Origin: Pseudomonas sp. SCB32
Lineage (GTDB): Bacteria > Pseudomonadota > Gammaproteobacteria > Pseudomonadales > Pseudomonadaceae
Direction of reading: 5' to 3'
Assembly: GCF_009189165.1 (NCBI RefSeq)
Contig: NZ_CP045118.1
Coordinates: 62,001-126,000 of the forward strand
DNA length: 64,000 nt
Positions 52,881 to 62,228 of the stretch are shown piece after piece. Position numbers and translations under genes: made by a program. The stretch's first letter is position 1; every line of letters begins with the position of its first letter. The notes beneath the pieces were generated by a model. It ran no database searches. It saw nothing but the letters and a program-made list of their open reading frames with translations, and was not told the DNA's origin.

Positions 52881-53669
52881 TCAGCCCTGCGCAAACTCGC
52901 ACTTGTCCCGCCCGCTGCGCTTGGCGTCGAGCAGGGCGACGTCGGCGCGGCTGACGGTCTGCGAGTAGCTTTCGCCAGGGCGGTGCTCGGCCACGCCGAA
53001 GCTGGCGGTGACCGACAGGGCTTCGGTGCCCACCCGCACGGCGAGGCCACGGATGTCGCTGCGCACCCGTTCGATGATGGCGGCGGCGTCGGCCAGGCGG
53101 GTTTCCGGGAGGATGAGGAGGAATTCCTCGCCGCCCCAGCGGCCGCAGAGGTCGTACTGGCGCAGCGCCGCTTGCATGGCGCGGCCGATCTCCACCAGCA
53201 CGCGGTCGCCGACGTCATGGCCCCAGGTATCGTTGACCTGCTTGAAGCGGTCCACGTCGAGCATGGCCAGGACGTAGGGCTCCTGGCGGCGCTGGGCGCG
53301 TTCGCTTTCTTCGCGCAGGCGCTCCATCAGCAGGCGGCGGTTGGCGATGCCGGTGAGCGGGTCGTGGGTCGAGGCTTCGCGCAGGGCGACGTTGAGGTCG
53401 CGCATCATGTTCTGGTAGCGGTCGGAGATGCGCGCCACCTTTTCCAGCTGGCGCAGCTGCTTGTGGTAGCGCTCGGACAGGGTGCTGTTCTGCGCCCGGG
53501 CCATGGACTGGAAGCCGTCGGAAATCCGCGCGATGCGCTCCAGGCGCGCGAGCTGGTCGAGCGATTGCTGGTGTTTCAGGTAGAGGGCCTCGCGCAGGGG
53601 GTGGCCTTCGTACTGGGGGTCGGCCAGCAACTCTTCGATCAGCAGGTCCAGCTCGCGCTCGCTTGTCAT
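52881..53669 (-). CDS. siaD: Diguanylate cyclase SiaD
   Basis: This 262-residue protein has an N-terminal coiled-coil part with two matching segments (LERIARISDGFQSM and LEKVARISDRYQNM) and a C-terminal GGDEF domain with RWGGEEFLLILPE near residue 190. An inhibitory I-site (RQYD) lies five residues before GGEEF. It makes cyclic-di-GMP. In P. aeruginosa SiaD is switched on by dephosphorylated SiaC binding its N-terminal region. It is the last gene of siaABCD, five bases after siaC, and is followed by a REP pair. Confidence 0.92.
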   Translation of the reverse strand: MTSERELDLLIEELLADPQYEGHPLREALYLKHQQSLDQLARLERIARISDGFQSMARAQNSTLSERYHKQLRQLEKVARISDRYQNMMRDLNVALREASTHDPLTGIANRRLLMERLREESERAQRRQEPYVLAMLDVDRFKQVNDTWGHDVGDRVLVEIGRAMQAALRQYDLCGRWGGEEFLLILPETRLADAAAIIERVRSDIRGLAVRVGTEALSVTASFGVAEHRPGESYSQTVSRADVALLDAKRSGRDKCEFAQG

Positions 53670-53674
53670 GGCTC

Positions 53675-54055
53675 TTACTCGTCGTAGGCTTGGATGACGA
53701 ACGGGAAGGTACAGTCTTCGCGGAACTCTTCGGCCAGCTCGGCAACGCGCTCGTTGCGGCGGTCGTAGTGCCAGGTGACGGTGGCGGCGCGGCCTTCGCG
53801 GTGGGCTTCTTCGAGCAGGTCGAAGATGTCCATCATGGCCTTGATGGAGCTGGTGTTGAGGTACAGCAGGCGCAGGTCGAGGGCGAGCGGGCGTTGTTCC
53901 TGGGCGAGGAAGCGCTCGACCCATTCGATCACCTGGCCGAACAGTTCATAGGAGTTCTCCGGGTAGGAGTCGCCCTGCATGGTGAGGGTGCCGGCCTGCC
54001 AGTCGCCCTGGATCGATGGGGTGGACTGGGTTCCTGTGATGTTGAGCTCGGTCAT
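53675..54055 (-). CDS. siaC: SiaC, phospho-switch protein activating SiaD (DUF1987)
   Basis: This 126-residue DUF1987 protein has the conserved stretch LALDLRLLYLNTSSIKAMMD near residues 57-76. Thr68 lies in this motif at the same number as the phosphorylated threonine of P. aeruginosa SiaC. SiaB phosphorylates and SiaA dephosphorylates it; the unphosphorylated form binds SiaD. Gene order and spacing (27 bp from siaB, 5 bp to siaD) support one operon. Confidence 0.92.
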   Translation of the reverse strand: MTELNITGTQSTPSIQGDWQAGTLTMQGDSYPENSYELFGQVIEWVERFLAQEQRPLALDLRLLYLNTSSIKAMMDIFDLLEEAHREGRAATVTWHYDRRNERVAELAEEFREDCTFPFVIQAYDE

Positions 54056-54081
54056 GGCTGGGTGTTCCTGAATTCGCAGGT

Positions 54082-54624
54082 TCAGATCACGGCGCGCAGG
54101 CTGAAGAAGGCGCGGCCATCAGGTTGTTCGGTGAGGGAGGTCTGCAGCGGCGCGCTGGATTTGCGGGCGATGTCCAAGAGGCCCAGGCCGGCGCCGGAGG
54201 TGGCTTCGGCATCGCGCGGGCGGCGCAGCTGTTCCTTGTAGGCGGCCTTGAGCTGGACCTTGTCCAGGTCGGCGATGGCTTCGATGCTGCGCACCAGGCC
54301 ACGGCCGTCTTCCAGCTCCACCAGGTTGCCGGCGGAGACCACGTAGTGGCCCTCGTCGTCACGGGCGATGGCGACGGTGGCCGAGGCGTCCTGTTCGCCG
54401 TAGCCGCGCAGGGAGGCGTAATGGCGGATGTTCTGGGTCATCTCGATGTACACCGCGAACACATCCATGGCTTCGCTGGGATGCGCCTGCTCGGCCTGCA
54501 GGTAATTGCGCAGGGCGTGACCGATTTCCTCGATCAGGCTGCGCGAGATGGGGCCGTTGAAGCAGAGCAGGATGCGTTGCCGGGTGTAGCTCTCGCGCAT
54601 GGCCAACAGATCTAGCGATTCCAT
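54082..54624 (-). CDS. siaB: SiaB, kinase of SiaC
   Basis: This 180-residue SiaB-family (DUF6272) kinase has a compact GHKL-like fold suggested by an N-box-like EMTQNIRHYA near residue 61 and a glycine-rich SGAGLGLLDIARKS near residue 142. It opposes SiaA by phosphorylating SiaC and so lowers SiaD activity. It starts 9 bp after the siaA stop. Motif calls are by eye; the assignment rests mainly on the complete siaABCD order. Confidence 0.88.
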   Translation of the reverse strand: MESLDLLAMRESYTRQRILLCFNGPISRSLIEEIGHALRNYLQAEQAHPSEAMDVFAVYIEMTQNIRHYASLRGYGEQDASATVAIARDDEGHYVVSAGNLVELEDGRGLVRSIEAIADLDKVQLKAAYKEQLRRPRDAEATSGAGLGLLDIARKSSAPLQTSLTEQPDGRAFFSLRAVI

Positions 54625-54633
54625 GGAATACCC

Positions 54634-56622
54634 CTAGTCGAATCGGAAGGAGAGGATGGTGATGTCGTCGCGCTGCGGCTGCTCGCCCTGGTACTGGGCG
54701 AGGGTGGCGGCGAATACGTCCGCCTGCTCGGCCAGCGGCCGGCGCGCGTGGCTGCGCAGCAGGTCGGCGAAGCGGCTGTTGCCAAAGCCGAAGCCGTGCT
54801 CGCCGCCGGCCTGGTCGAGGAAGCCGTCGGTGCACAGGTAGTAGGTCCAGCCCGCTTCCATGGGAATCTCGACGTCCTGGTAGTCACCCTGGCGCTTGTC
54901 GCCGATGGCGCGGCGCGCGCCCTTGTACTCGCGCACGTCGTTGCCGTCGCTGGCGAACAGGGAGATCTTCGCCCCGGAGAAGTGCAGCAGGCGGCGGCCA
55001 TGGTCGACGCGCACCAGCCCCGCGTCCATGTTGGTGGCCAGCGAGCGGGTGAACTGCTCCTCGCTGAGCATGCCGCGCATGACGTGGTCGGTTTCGCGCA
55101 GGATGGCGGCCGGGTCGTGGCTCTTCACGCTGTCGATGGCGTGGTCGATGGCGGCGAGCGCAAGCATGGTCATCAGCGCGCCGGGCACGCCGTGGCCGGC
55201 GCAGTCGACCACGCCGATCAGGCTGTCGCGCGGGCCTTCGCGGTAGATGTAGAAGTCGCCGCCGACCACATCGCGCGGTTTCCACAGGACGAAGTGGTGC
55301 TCGCCCAGGGACTTCTGCAGCTGGCGGTCGGGGAGGATGGCGCGCTGGATCAGGCTGGCGTAGTCGATGGAGTCGCCGATCTTCTTCTGCGCGGCGGCCA
55401 TCTCGCGGTTGGCGCTTTCCAGCGCCTGGGTGCGCTGTTGCACCTTGTCTTCCAGCTCCTCGGTGTGCCGGCGCACCTGGTCGGCCATGCTGGCGAAGGC
55501 CGACGACAGTTCGCCGATCTCGTCCGGGCGGGTACGCGGCAGCGGGCTGTCGTACTGGCCGGCGGCAATCGCCTTGGCCGACTGTTTGAGGCCGCGCAGT
55601 GGGCGCAGCACCAGCAGGTCAACGGTGTAGGCGAAGCCGAGCAGGAGGATGGCCAGCAACCCGGCGAGAGTGCCCGCCAGCGGCCAGATCCAGCGGCTGT
55701 CGAGCACCTGGGCGGCATGCAGGTCGATGACGCTGAGCACGTGCCAGCGCAGCTGCGGAATGTAGGCCATGGCCAGCAACTGCTCCTTGCCGTCCACCGT
55801 GCCCCACATCGTCTCGACTTCGCCGGGCGTGGCCTCGGCCTGGCGCATGGTCTGGCGCAGGGTGTCGCGTTGGCGGTCATTGGCCAGCAGGTCGAACACA
55901 CGGTGCTGCACCTTGGCGCCGGCGCCGGAGGAGTAGGCGATCAGGCTGGTGTCGGGGTGTGCCTGGATGGCGCCGTCGGGGGCGACGATCATGGGCGTCA
56001 CCCCGGCTTCACGGCGCGAGATGAACTGGTCGAGGAACTCGGTGAGGTCAAGGCCGCCGCCGGCCAGGCCGACCTTGTCGTTGCCGGCGCGGACCACCAT
56101 GTTGAACCAAACCTTGGTGACCTTGAGCTTCTCGTTGTAGTCGACGTTGATGTTGTACGGCTCTTCGCGCGCCAGGGTCTCGAAGTACCAGGCGTCCTGC
56201 GGGTCGTCCTGGCTCAGGGTGTAGCGCGGTGAGTTGGACAGCGGCGAATTGGAGTCGTTGAAGTAGTAGTGGTGCGAGGCGTCCACCACCACGAAATAGG
56301 AGTAGTTGTGCTGGTCGGCGCGGTAGCCGTCGGCTTCGCGGAAGAACAGCGAACGGCGCGTCGGATCGCTCTCGGCGAGCATCCAGTCCTGCGTCACCAC
56401 GGACTCGGCCAGCCGGCGCGAGAGCGCAAGTTCGCGGATCACCGGTGCGATGATCTTCTGCTGGTTGAGCAGGGTGAAGTTTCTCGCAAAGGCGAGGCCG
56501 AAATGCGTGCGGATATCCTCCATGGCCTTCCAGCCCAGCAGGACCGCCGGAACCAACGCCAGAAGACAGGCGATGAGCAATGCCACCACCGATTTACCGC
56601 GCAACCCCCATCTTGCCGCCAT
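54634..56622 (-). CDS. siaA: SiaA, membrane sensor with PP2C-type phosphatase domain
   Basis: This protein has 662 residues from MAARWGLRGKSVVALLIACL. Helix one is residues 11-31, then a large periplasmic dCache-like sensor domain, and helix two near 333-355 (PLAGTLAGLLAILLLGFAY). A HAMP domain (LRPLRGLKQSAKAIAAGQYD) and a short coiled coil follow, then a SpoIIE/PP2C domain with VGGDFYIYREG and VDCAGHGVPGALMTM carrying metal-binding aspartates. It removes phosphate from SiaC when stimulated. It lies 189 bp after cheB and probably has its own promoter there. Confidence 0.92.
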   Translation of the reverse strand: MAARWGLRGKSVVALLIACLLALVPAVLLGWKAMEDIRTHFGLAFARNFTLLNQQKIIAPVIRELALSRRLAESVVTQDWMLAESDPTRRSLFFREADGYRADQHNYSYFVVVDASHHYYFNDSNSPLSNSPRYTLSQDDPQDAWYFETLAREEPYNINVDYNEKLKVTKVWFNMVVRAGNDKVGLAGGGLDLTEFLDQFISRREAGVTPMIVAPDGAIQAHPDTSLIAYSSGAGAKVQHRVFDLLANDRQRDTLRQTMRQAEATPGEVETMWGTVDGKEQLLAMAYIPQLRWHVLSVIDLHAAQVLDSRWIWPLAGTLAGLLAILLLGFAYTVDLLVLRPLRGLKQSAKAIAAGQYDSPLPRTRPDEIGELSSAFASMADQVRRHTEELEDKVQQRTQALESANREMAAAQKKIGDSIDYASLIQRAILPDRQLQKSLGEHHFVLWKPRDVVGGDFYIYREGPRDSLIGVVDCAGHGVPGALMTMLALAAIDHAIDSVKSHDPAAILRETDHVMRGMLSEEQFTRSLATNMDAGLVRVDHGRRLLHFSGAKISLFASDGNDVREYKGARRAIGDKRQGDYQDVEIPMEAGWTYYLCTDGFLDQAGGEHGFGFGNSRFADLLRSHARRPLAEQADVFAATLAQYQGEQPQRDDITILSFRFD

Positions 56623-56811
56623 GGCTCTCTCAGTCCCCCTCGTCGCCCGCCGTCTGCCGGTCTTTTGGCGAAAGCTCAATTGTGCAGTTTGTGTACCGGC
56701 ACAATCAAACCAAATTGATAGCGCAACGCCATATTCTTGGCGTCACGCTGTCGACGGGGGCTAGACACTGTCTGAAAGATCGCTCAGATGGCGTATTGAT
56801 TTCGTGCACTG

Positions 56812-57861
56812 TTAGACGCGATTTCCGCCACCGCTCTGCCGCGCCTGGTGCAGCAGGGCGGTGGCGATGCGCTCCAGCGGCAGGATTTCCTTCGCCGCGC
56901 CCAGCTCCACCGCCTCGCGGGGCATGCCGTAGACCACGCAGCTGGCCTCGTCCTGGGCGACGGTGTGGCCGCCGGCCTGACGGATCGCGAGCAGGCCTCG
57001 CGCGCCATCCTTGCCCATGCCGGTGAGCAGGGCCGCCAGCAGGTTGCGCCCGGCGCAGTGGGCGAGGGAGTCGAACATCACATCCACCGCCGGCCGGTGG
57101 CCGTTGACCGCCGCTTCGTGCTGCAGGTGCACCACGTAGTTGGCGCCGCTGCGTCGCACTTCCATGTGGAAGTCGCCGGGGGCGATGAGCACATGGCCGG
57201 GGAGTACGCGGTCGCCGTCGCGGGCCTCGCGCACGGAAAGGCGGGTCTGGCGGTCCAGGCGTTCGGCATAGGACTTGGTGAAGCCCGGCGGCATGTGCAG
57301 GGTGACCACGGTGCCGGGGCAGTCCGGCGGCAGCCCCAGCAGCACTTCCTTGATCGCTTCGGTGCCGCCGGTGGAGGCGCCGATGGCGATGATCTTCTCG
57401 GTACTCAGCAGCGGGCCGCTGGCCGCAACGCTCGTGCCGACGGTAGTGCTGGGCCGGCGCATCCGCGCGCGGGCGGCGGTCTTGAGCTTGGCGCGGATTT
57501 CCGCGGTGTAGGCCTGCATGCCTTCGGCAATCCCCAGGCGCGGCTTGGCGATGAAGTCGATGGCGCCCAGTTCCAATGCGCGCAGGGTGGCTTCGGAGCC
57601 CTTCTCGGTCAGCGAGGAGATCATCAGCACCGGGGTTGGCCGGCCCTTCATCAGCTTTTCGAGGAAGGTCAGCCCGTCCATGCGCGGCATTTCCACGTCG
57701 AGGGTGATCACGTCGGGCGAATGCTGCTTGATCAGGTCGCGGGCGGCGAAGGCGTCCGGCGCCAGGCCGACCAGTTGCAGCTCCGGGTCGCCCTGGATGA
57801 TGTCCTTGAGCAGGCTGCGGACCAGCGCCGAATCGTCGACCACCAGAACCCTGACTGCCAT
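56812..57861 (-). CDS. cheB: Chemotaxis response regulator methylesterase CheB (Che2 cluster)
   Basis: This 349-residue protein has an N-terminal receiver with VLVVDDSALV and phospho-acceptor Asp55 in VITLDVEMPRMDG. The C-terminal methylesterase domain has the catalytic serine in GASTGGTEAI near residue 167, histidine in HMPPGFT and aspartate in MGKDGARG. It demethylates or deamidates the Aer2 receptor. GAGGAGGA lies before the ATG. A single REP arm (57874-57904) lies between it and cheD. Confidence 0.93.
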   Translation of the reverse strand: MAVRVLVVDDSALVRSLLKDIIQGDPELQLVGLAPDAFAARDLIKQHSPDVITLDVEMPRMDGLTFLEKLMKGRPTPVLMISSLTEKGSEATLRALELGAIDFIAKPRLGIAEGMQAYTAEIRAKLKTAARARMRRPSTTVGTSVAASGPLLSTEKIIAIGASTGGTEAIKEVLLGLPPDCPGTVVTLHMPPGFTKSYAERLDRQTRLSVREARDGDRVLPGHVLIAPGDFHMEVRRSGANYVVHLQHEAAVNGHRPAVDVMFDSLAHCAGRNLLAALLTGMGKDGARGLLAIRQAGGHTVAQDEASCVVYGMPREAVELGAAKEILPLERIATALLHQARQSGGGNRV

Positions 57862-57873
57862 GGCGTCCTCCTC

Positions 57874-57904
57874 GTAGGATGGGTAGAGCGAAGCGAAACC
57901 CATC
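57874..57904. repeat. Single REP arm (RAYT-type), copy H, inside the che2 operon
   Basis: GTAGGATGGGTAGAGCGAAG followed by CGAAACCCATC, without a second arm. It overlaps the end of cheD and sits 13 bp from the cheB start, so it separates the two genes. Confidence 0.85.
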
Positions 57905-58496
57905 AAAACAGATCGATGGTCCCGCCGCGCGTCTGTCGCGACAGTTGCTGACGGTACTGCCGCTCACGCTGCAGCAGCGTGTCGTTGGCCAGCACACGCA
58001 GCTTGCGCACCAGCACCCGGCCGCTGCCGGGGAAGTAGTAGACCTTGCGCGGGTGCACGTCGAGCAGGTCCTGGGCGAGCACCGGAATGTTCTCCGCGCT
58101 CAGGTAGTCGAGGACGAACTCGACGTTGCGCTGGCCGACGTCGGCGCTGAGGTTCTGCAGCACCGAGCCGCCGCCGAAGATCTTCGCCTCGAAGTTGCGC
58201 CGCTGGGCGCCACGCCGCATCAGGCCGTTGATCAGCAGGTCCATGGCGTGCACCCCGTAGCGCCCGGAGCTGGACAGCAGGCTGTGGGTGCCGGTGTCAC
58301 CGGGCAGCATGAAGTGGTTCATGCCGCCGAGGCCCAGGCTGCGGTCGCGCAGGCAGACCGAGACGCAGGAGCCGAGCACCGTGACGATCATCAGCTCCTC
58401 GTCGGTGACGAAGCATTCGCCGGGCAGCAGCTTGACCGCGTCCATGCCGAAGCGCGGGTCGTAGTAGCGATTCCTGGCCTCGTGCGCCGCGCTCAT
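57903..58496 (-). CDS. cheD: Chemotaxis receptor glutamine deamidase CheD
   Basis: This 197-residue protein has a catalytic cysteine in VTVLGSCVSVCLRD (Cys44) and histidine in GGMNHFMLP (His61). FGGGSVLQ and RNVEFVLDYL are also family-typical. It deamidates glutamines on the chemoreceptor and in P. aeruginosa acts in the Aer2 system. Start and stop overlap with cheR (ATGA), so translation is coupled. Confidence 0.92.
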   Translation of the reverse strand: MSAAHEARNRYYDPRFGMDAVKLLPGECFVTDEELMIVTVLGSCVSVCLRDRSLGLGGMNHFMLPGDTGTHSLLSSSGRYGVHAMDLLINGLMRRGAQRRNFEAKIFGGGSVLQNLSADVGQRNVEFVLDYLSAENIPVLAQDLLDVHPRKVYYFPGSGRVLVRKLRVLANDTLLQRERQYRQQLSRQTRGGTIDLF

Positions 58497-59344
58497 GCCC
58501 GGGACGGCCTCGCCGCCTGGTAGGTGGTGCGGCCCACCGAGCGCACCAGGTGGGCGGCGTGGACGAAGTTCTCCGAGTGCCCGGCGAACAGCAGCCCGCC
58601 GGGGCGCAGCAGGCCTACCATGCGCTCTAGCAGGCGGGTCTGGGTCGGCTTGTCGAAGTAGATCATCACGTTGCGGCAGAAGATCACGTCGAGCTCGCCG
58701 GAGATGCCCCAGTTGGCGTCGAGCAGGTTGATCTGGCGGAACTCCACCAGTTGCCGCAGCTCGCCGACCACCCGCGCCTTGCCGGCATTGGCGCCGGTGC
58801 CGCGCAGGAAGAAGCGTCGCTTCTGCGAGGCGCTCAGCGCTTCCAGCCGCTCCATCGGGTAGATGCCCTGGCGCGCGCTGTGCAGTACGCCGGTGTCGAT
58901 ATCCGAGGCCATGAGCTGCACCGGCGGGGTGAAGCTGCCCAGGGCGTCCACCAGCGTCATGGCGATGGAGTAGGGCTCCTCGCCGGTGCTCGACGCCGCC
59001 GACCAGACGCGCAGCGGGCGGTGGTCGCGCAGTTGCTCGTCGGCGAAGCGCGCCAGGTGTTCGAAGTGGTGGCGCTCGCGGAAGAAGGCGGTGAGGTTGG
59101 TGGTCAGCGCGTTGACGAACTGCTGCCACTCCTCCTCGTGGTTCTCCAGGTAGGCGAAGTACTCGGCGAAGCTGTTCAGCCGCAGGCTGCGCAGGCGCCG
59201 GGAAAGGCGGCTGTAGACCAGTTGCTCCTTGCTCTCCGACAGGCTGATGCCGGCGTGGCGGTACAAGCGGTCGCGCACCTGCTGGAAGTCCCGGTGGGTG
59301 TAGAGGAACTCATGGTCGGGGGCTGGCAGGCCGATGTTGGGCAT
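58493..59344 (-). CDS. cheR: Chemotaxis receptor methyltransferase CheR (Che2 cluster)
   Basis: This protein has 283 residues from MPNIGLPAPDHEFLY. The N-terminal helical domain has RDRLYRHAGISLSESKEQLV and FVNALTTNLTAFFRERHHF. The SAM-binding domain has RVWSAASSTGEEPYSIAM near residue 105 and IFCRNVMIYFDK near 215. It methylates receptor glutamates. The Aer2 protein of this cluster ends in DWEEF, a pentapeptide of the type that tethers CheR, and CheR2 of P. aeruginosa uses such a tail. Confidence 0.92.
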   Translation of the reverse strand: MPNIGLPAPDHEFLYTHRDFQQVRDRLYRHAGISLSESKEQLVYSRLSRRLRSLRLNSFAEYFAYLENHEEEWQQFVNALTTNLTAFFRERHHFEHLARFADEQLRDHRPLRVWSAASSTGEEPYSIAMTLVDALGSFTPPVQLMASDIDTGVLHSARQGIYPMERLEALSASQKRRFFLRGTGANAGKARVVGELRQLVEFRQINLLDANWGISGELDVIFCRNVMIYFDKPTQTRLLERMVGLLRPGGLLFAGHSENFVHAAHLVRSVGRTTYQAARPSRA

Positions 59345-59409
59345 GGGTCGATCCGTGTGTATGCGGGCTACGCGCAAACCTCATTGATTTCGTGCAAGGG
59401 CTGTCTGTT

Positions 59410-59482
59410 GGATTCCCGCGTTCGCGGGAATGACGAGGTTAGGCTTGCGCCTCTGCGTCATCCCCGCGAACGCGGGGACCCA
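59410..59482. repeat. Inverted pair of the CCCGCGTTCGCGGG repeat family
   Basis: GATTCCCGCGTTCGCGGGAA faces CATCCCCGCGAACGCGGGGA. Same family as 33913-33982 and 40220-40290. Confidence 0.85.
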
Positions 59483-59494
59483 ATAAAACAGTAC

Positions 59495-59577
59495 CGTAGG
59501 ATGGGTAGAGCGCAGCGAAACCCATGCCGTCAGCGCACAGGTTCGATGGGTTTCGCGTTGCTCTACCCATCCTACGG
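59495..59577. repeat. REP pair (RAYT-type), copy I
   Basis: CGTAGGATGGGTAGAGCGCA and GTTGCTCTACCCATCCTACG are the outer arms. It lies between aer2 and cheR. Confidence 0.85.
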
Positions 59578-59679
59578 TCTATTGTCGGTATCACGGCCCT
59601 TTCCCGGCCATCCCTGGCCAGCTCGCGGCAACCGGCCCTCCCATTGCTCCGGTCGCCGGCGTCCCTGCGCCCCGCCCGA

Positions 59680-61701
59680 TCAGAACTCTTCCCAATCCTC
59701 TTCCTTGCCCTTGGCCCGCACCGCCTTGGCCACCCCGCGCGAGGCGCGGGAGGTGTGCGCCGGGGCCTCGGCGCGCGCCGGCCGGGCAACAGCGAGGGGC
59801 ACTACGGTGGCCGAGGTATCGAGCTTGAACACCGAGACCGACTGGTTGAGCATCCCGGCCTGCTCCTGCAGGGCCTCGGCGCTTGCTGCGGCCTCTTCCA
59901 CCAGCGCGGCGTTCTGCTGGGTCATCTCGTCCATCTGCGACACCGCGCCGTTCACTTCCTCGATGCCGCTGCTCTGCTCGGCGGATGCGGCGGCGATCTC
60001 GGCCATGATGTCGGTGACGCGCTTGATCGCCACCACGATGTCGCTCATGGTCTGGCCGGCCTGGGCGACCAGGGTGTTGCCGTTCTCCACCTTGTCCACC
60101 GAGTCGTTGATCAGCGTCTTGATCTCCTTGGCGGCGGCGGCCGAACGTTGCGCCAGGGTGCGCACTTCCCCGGCCACCACTGCGAAACCGCGGCCCTGTT
60201 CTCCAGCGCGCGCCGCTTCCACCGCGGCGTTGAGGGCGAGGATGTTGGTCTGGAAGGCGATGCCGTCGATTACCCCGATGATGTCGGCGATCTTGCGCGC
60301 CGAATCGTTGATGGCCGACATGGTGCCCACCACCTTCTGCACCACGCTGCCGCCTTCGGTGGCGACTTCCGAGGCGTTCACCGCCAGCGAGTTGGCTTGG
60401 CGCGCGTTCTCGGCGTTGAGTTTCACCGTGCTGGTCAGCTCCTCCATGCTGGAGGCGGTTTCCTCCAGGCTGGAGGCCTGCTGCTCGGTGCGGGTGGACA
60501 GCTCGGCGTTGCCGCTGGCGATCTCGCTGGCGGCGGTGTGGATGGTGTCGGCGGCCTCGCGGATCTGCCCGAGCATGCGCGACAGGCTCTGCGCGGTCTC
60601 GTTGGAGTAGTCCTTGAGCTCGCCGAAGGTGCCCTGGTAGTCGGCGTCGATGCGTTGGGTGAGGTCGCCCTGGGACAGCGCGCTGAGCATCCGGGTGACG
60701 TCGCGCAGGCCCTTGTCGGCGGTGTCCACCAGGCTGTTCAGGCCGGTGGCCAGCTTGAGGAAGAAACCGTCCTTGTTGGACGCCTCGATGCGCTTGCTGA
60801 AGTCGCCAGCGGCGGCGGCTTCCACCAGTTGCGAGACCTCCTGTTCGGTGCGGAATTCCTCGGTGCGGTCGGTCCACTGCACGGCCGAGCCCAGGCGTTC
60901 GCCGGTATCGCTGAACACCGGCACCACGTCCAGGGCGAAGCGCCGGCCGCCCAGGTTCAGCTCGGCCTGGTGGCGCGCGCTGAGGTGGGCGAGCATGGTG
61001 CGCTGGTGCGCCGGGTTCTTGTGGAACATGTCGATATTGGCGCCCATCAGGCGGCTGGCGTTGAAGTTCGGCAGCTGCTTGCGGATGTCCGCCTCGGCGC
61101 GGCCGAGCATCTCGGTGACGGTGCGGTTCATGTAGATGATGTCGAGATCGTTGTTGGCGATCATCACGTTGGCCGAGACGTTATCCAGCGCGCTCTTGAT
61201 CCGCGCGTTGTACTCGGCGGCGTCGGCATTGGCCTTGAGGCTGGCGCGCACGCCGTCGATGGCCTCGGTGATGATGGCTTTCTTGCCCGGCAGGCGGTCC
61301 ATCTCCACCGAGTAGTCGCCCTTGCCGTAGGCGGTGACGGTGGCCACCACCTTCATCTTCACCGCGATGTGCGCGGCGACCAGCTCGTTGATGCCCTTGG
61401 CGATGCGCGCCGGGCGGCCATTGAGCTTGTCCGCCGGGATCACTTCGTCGATCCAGCCCAGCTCGTGCTGGCGGGTCATCTCCGTAAGGCCGGCTTCCAG
61501 GGCTTCGTTCTGTGCCTGCTCCGCACGCTGTTCGCGCAGGGTGCGCTGTACGTTGCGCAGGCCGTCGTAGAGGCGCTCGTAGCCGGGCGCGGGTGCCTCG
61601 CCGATGGCGACATCGAGGTTGCCGTCGACCAGGCTGTGGAGAATGGCGGTGATGCGGTCGGCGCGCTGCTGCGCCACGGCGTGTGCGTTGAACAGACCCA
61701 T
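59680..61701 (-). CDS. aer2: Soluble PAS-heme chemoreceptor Aer2 (McpB)
   Basis: This 673-residue receptor has no membrane helix. N-terminal poly-HAMP region (about residues 1-165, [20 protein letters not shown]), a PAS domain (about 170-285, [20 protein letters not shown]) with several histidines at 227-244 that could ligate heme, two further HAMP units, then the MCP signalling domain with the conserved hairpin [20 protein letters not shown] near 465. The C-terminus DWEEF is a CheR-tether pentapeptide. In P. aeruginosa Aer2 senses oxygen through PAS heme and signals to Che2. Aer2 identity is strong along the whole length, from memory. Confidence 0.93.
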   Translation of the reverse strand: MGLFNAHAVAQQRADRITAILHSLVDGNLDVAIGEAPAPGYERLYDGLRNVQRTLREQRAEQAQNEALEAGLTEMTRQHELGWIDEVIPADKLNGRPARIAKGINELVAAHIAVKMKVVATVTAYGKGDYSVEMDRLPGKKAIITEAIDGVRASLKANADAAEYNARIKSALDNVSANVMIANNDLDIIYMNRTVTEMLGRAEADIRKQLPNFNASRLMGANIDMFHKNPAHQRTMLAHLSARHQAELNLGGRRFALDVVPVFSDTGERLGSAVQWTDRTEEFRTEQEVSQLVEAAAAGDFSKRIEASNKDGFFLKLATGLNSLVDTADKGLRDVTRMLSALSQGDLTQRIDADYQGTFGELKDYSNETAQSLSRMLGQIREAADTIHTAASEIASGNAELSTRTEQQASSLEETASSMEELTSTVKLNAENARQANSLAVNASEVATEGGSVVQKVVGTMSAINDSARKIADIIGVIDGIAFQTNILALNAAVEAARAGEQGRGFAVVAGEVRTLAQRSAAAAKEIKTLINDSVDKVENGNTLVAQAGQTMSDIVVAIKRVTDIMAEIAAASAEQSSGIEEVNGAVSQMDEMTQQNAALVEEAAASAEALQEQAGMLNQSVSVFKLDTSATVVPLAVARPARAEAPAHTSRASRGVAKAVRAKGKEEDWEEF

Positions 61702-61742
61702 TGTCGTTATCCTCGGCTCAATCTTTTTTTGTCGTGTGGCAA

Positions 61743-62228
61743 TCAGGCGGCGGCTTCATCGACCAGGGCCATTTCCCGGCTGGTCATGAGTTTTTCGATG
61801 TCCACCAGGATCAGCATCCGCTCGCCCGCGGTGGCCAGGCCGAGCAGGTATTGCGTATCGAAGCTGGCGGCGAACTCCGGCGGCGGCTTGACCTCATCGC
61901 CGGACAGGGCGATCACGTCGGAGACCGAGTCCACCACCGCGCCGACGATGCGCCGGCCGACGTTGAGGATGATCACCACGGTGAACTGGTCGTAGCTGAT
62001 GTCGGCCAGGTTGAACTTGATGCGCAGGTCGACGATGGGAACGATGGCGCCGCGCAGGTTGATCACGCCCTTGATGAAGGCGGGGGCGTTGGCGATCGCG
62101 GTGACCTGGTCGTAGCCGCGGATCTCCTGCACGCGCAGGATGTCGATGGCGTACTCCTCGCGGCCCAGGGTGAAGGTCAGGTATTCCTGCACCGGGCTGC
62201 TCGCCGCACTGGATTCAGCTGCGCTCAT
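61743..62228 (-). CDS. cheW: Chemotaxis coupling protein CheW (Che2 cluster)
   Basis: This protein has 161 residues from [11 protein letters not shown]. It is a single CheW domain: [20 protein letters not shown], the binding motif [16 protein letters not shown] near residue 70, and [14 protein letters not shown]. It links Aer2 to CheA. The start lies 14 bp inside the end of cheA, so translation is coupled. A short N-terminal serine/alanine-rich extension precedes the fold. Confidence 0.93.
   Translation of the reverse strand: MSAAESSAASSPVQEYLTFTLGREEYAIDILRVQEIRGYDQVTAIANAPAFIKGVINLRGAIVPIVDLRIKFNLADISYDQFTVVIILNVGRRIVGAVVDSVSDVIALSGDEVKPPPEFAASFDTQYLLGLATAGERMLILVDIEKLMTSREMALVDEAAA

Larger units (their letters stand above)
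59345..59679. other. Repeat-filled gap between aer2 and cheR
   Basis: No gene is supported. It contains a CCCGCGTTCGCGGG pair (59410-59482) and a REP pair (59495-59577), back to back, in the middle of a cotranscribed chemotaxis cluster. Confidence 0.65.
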
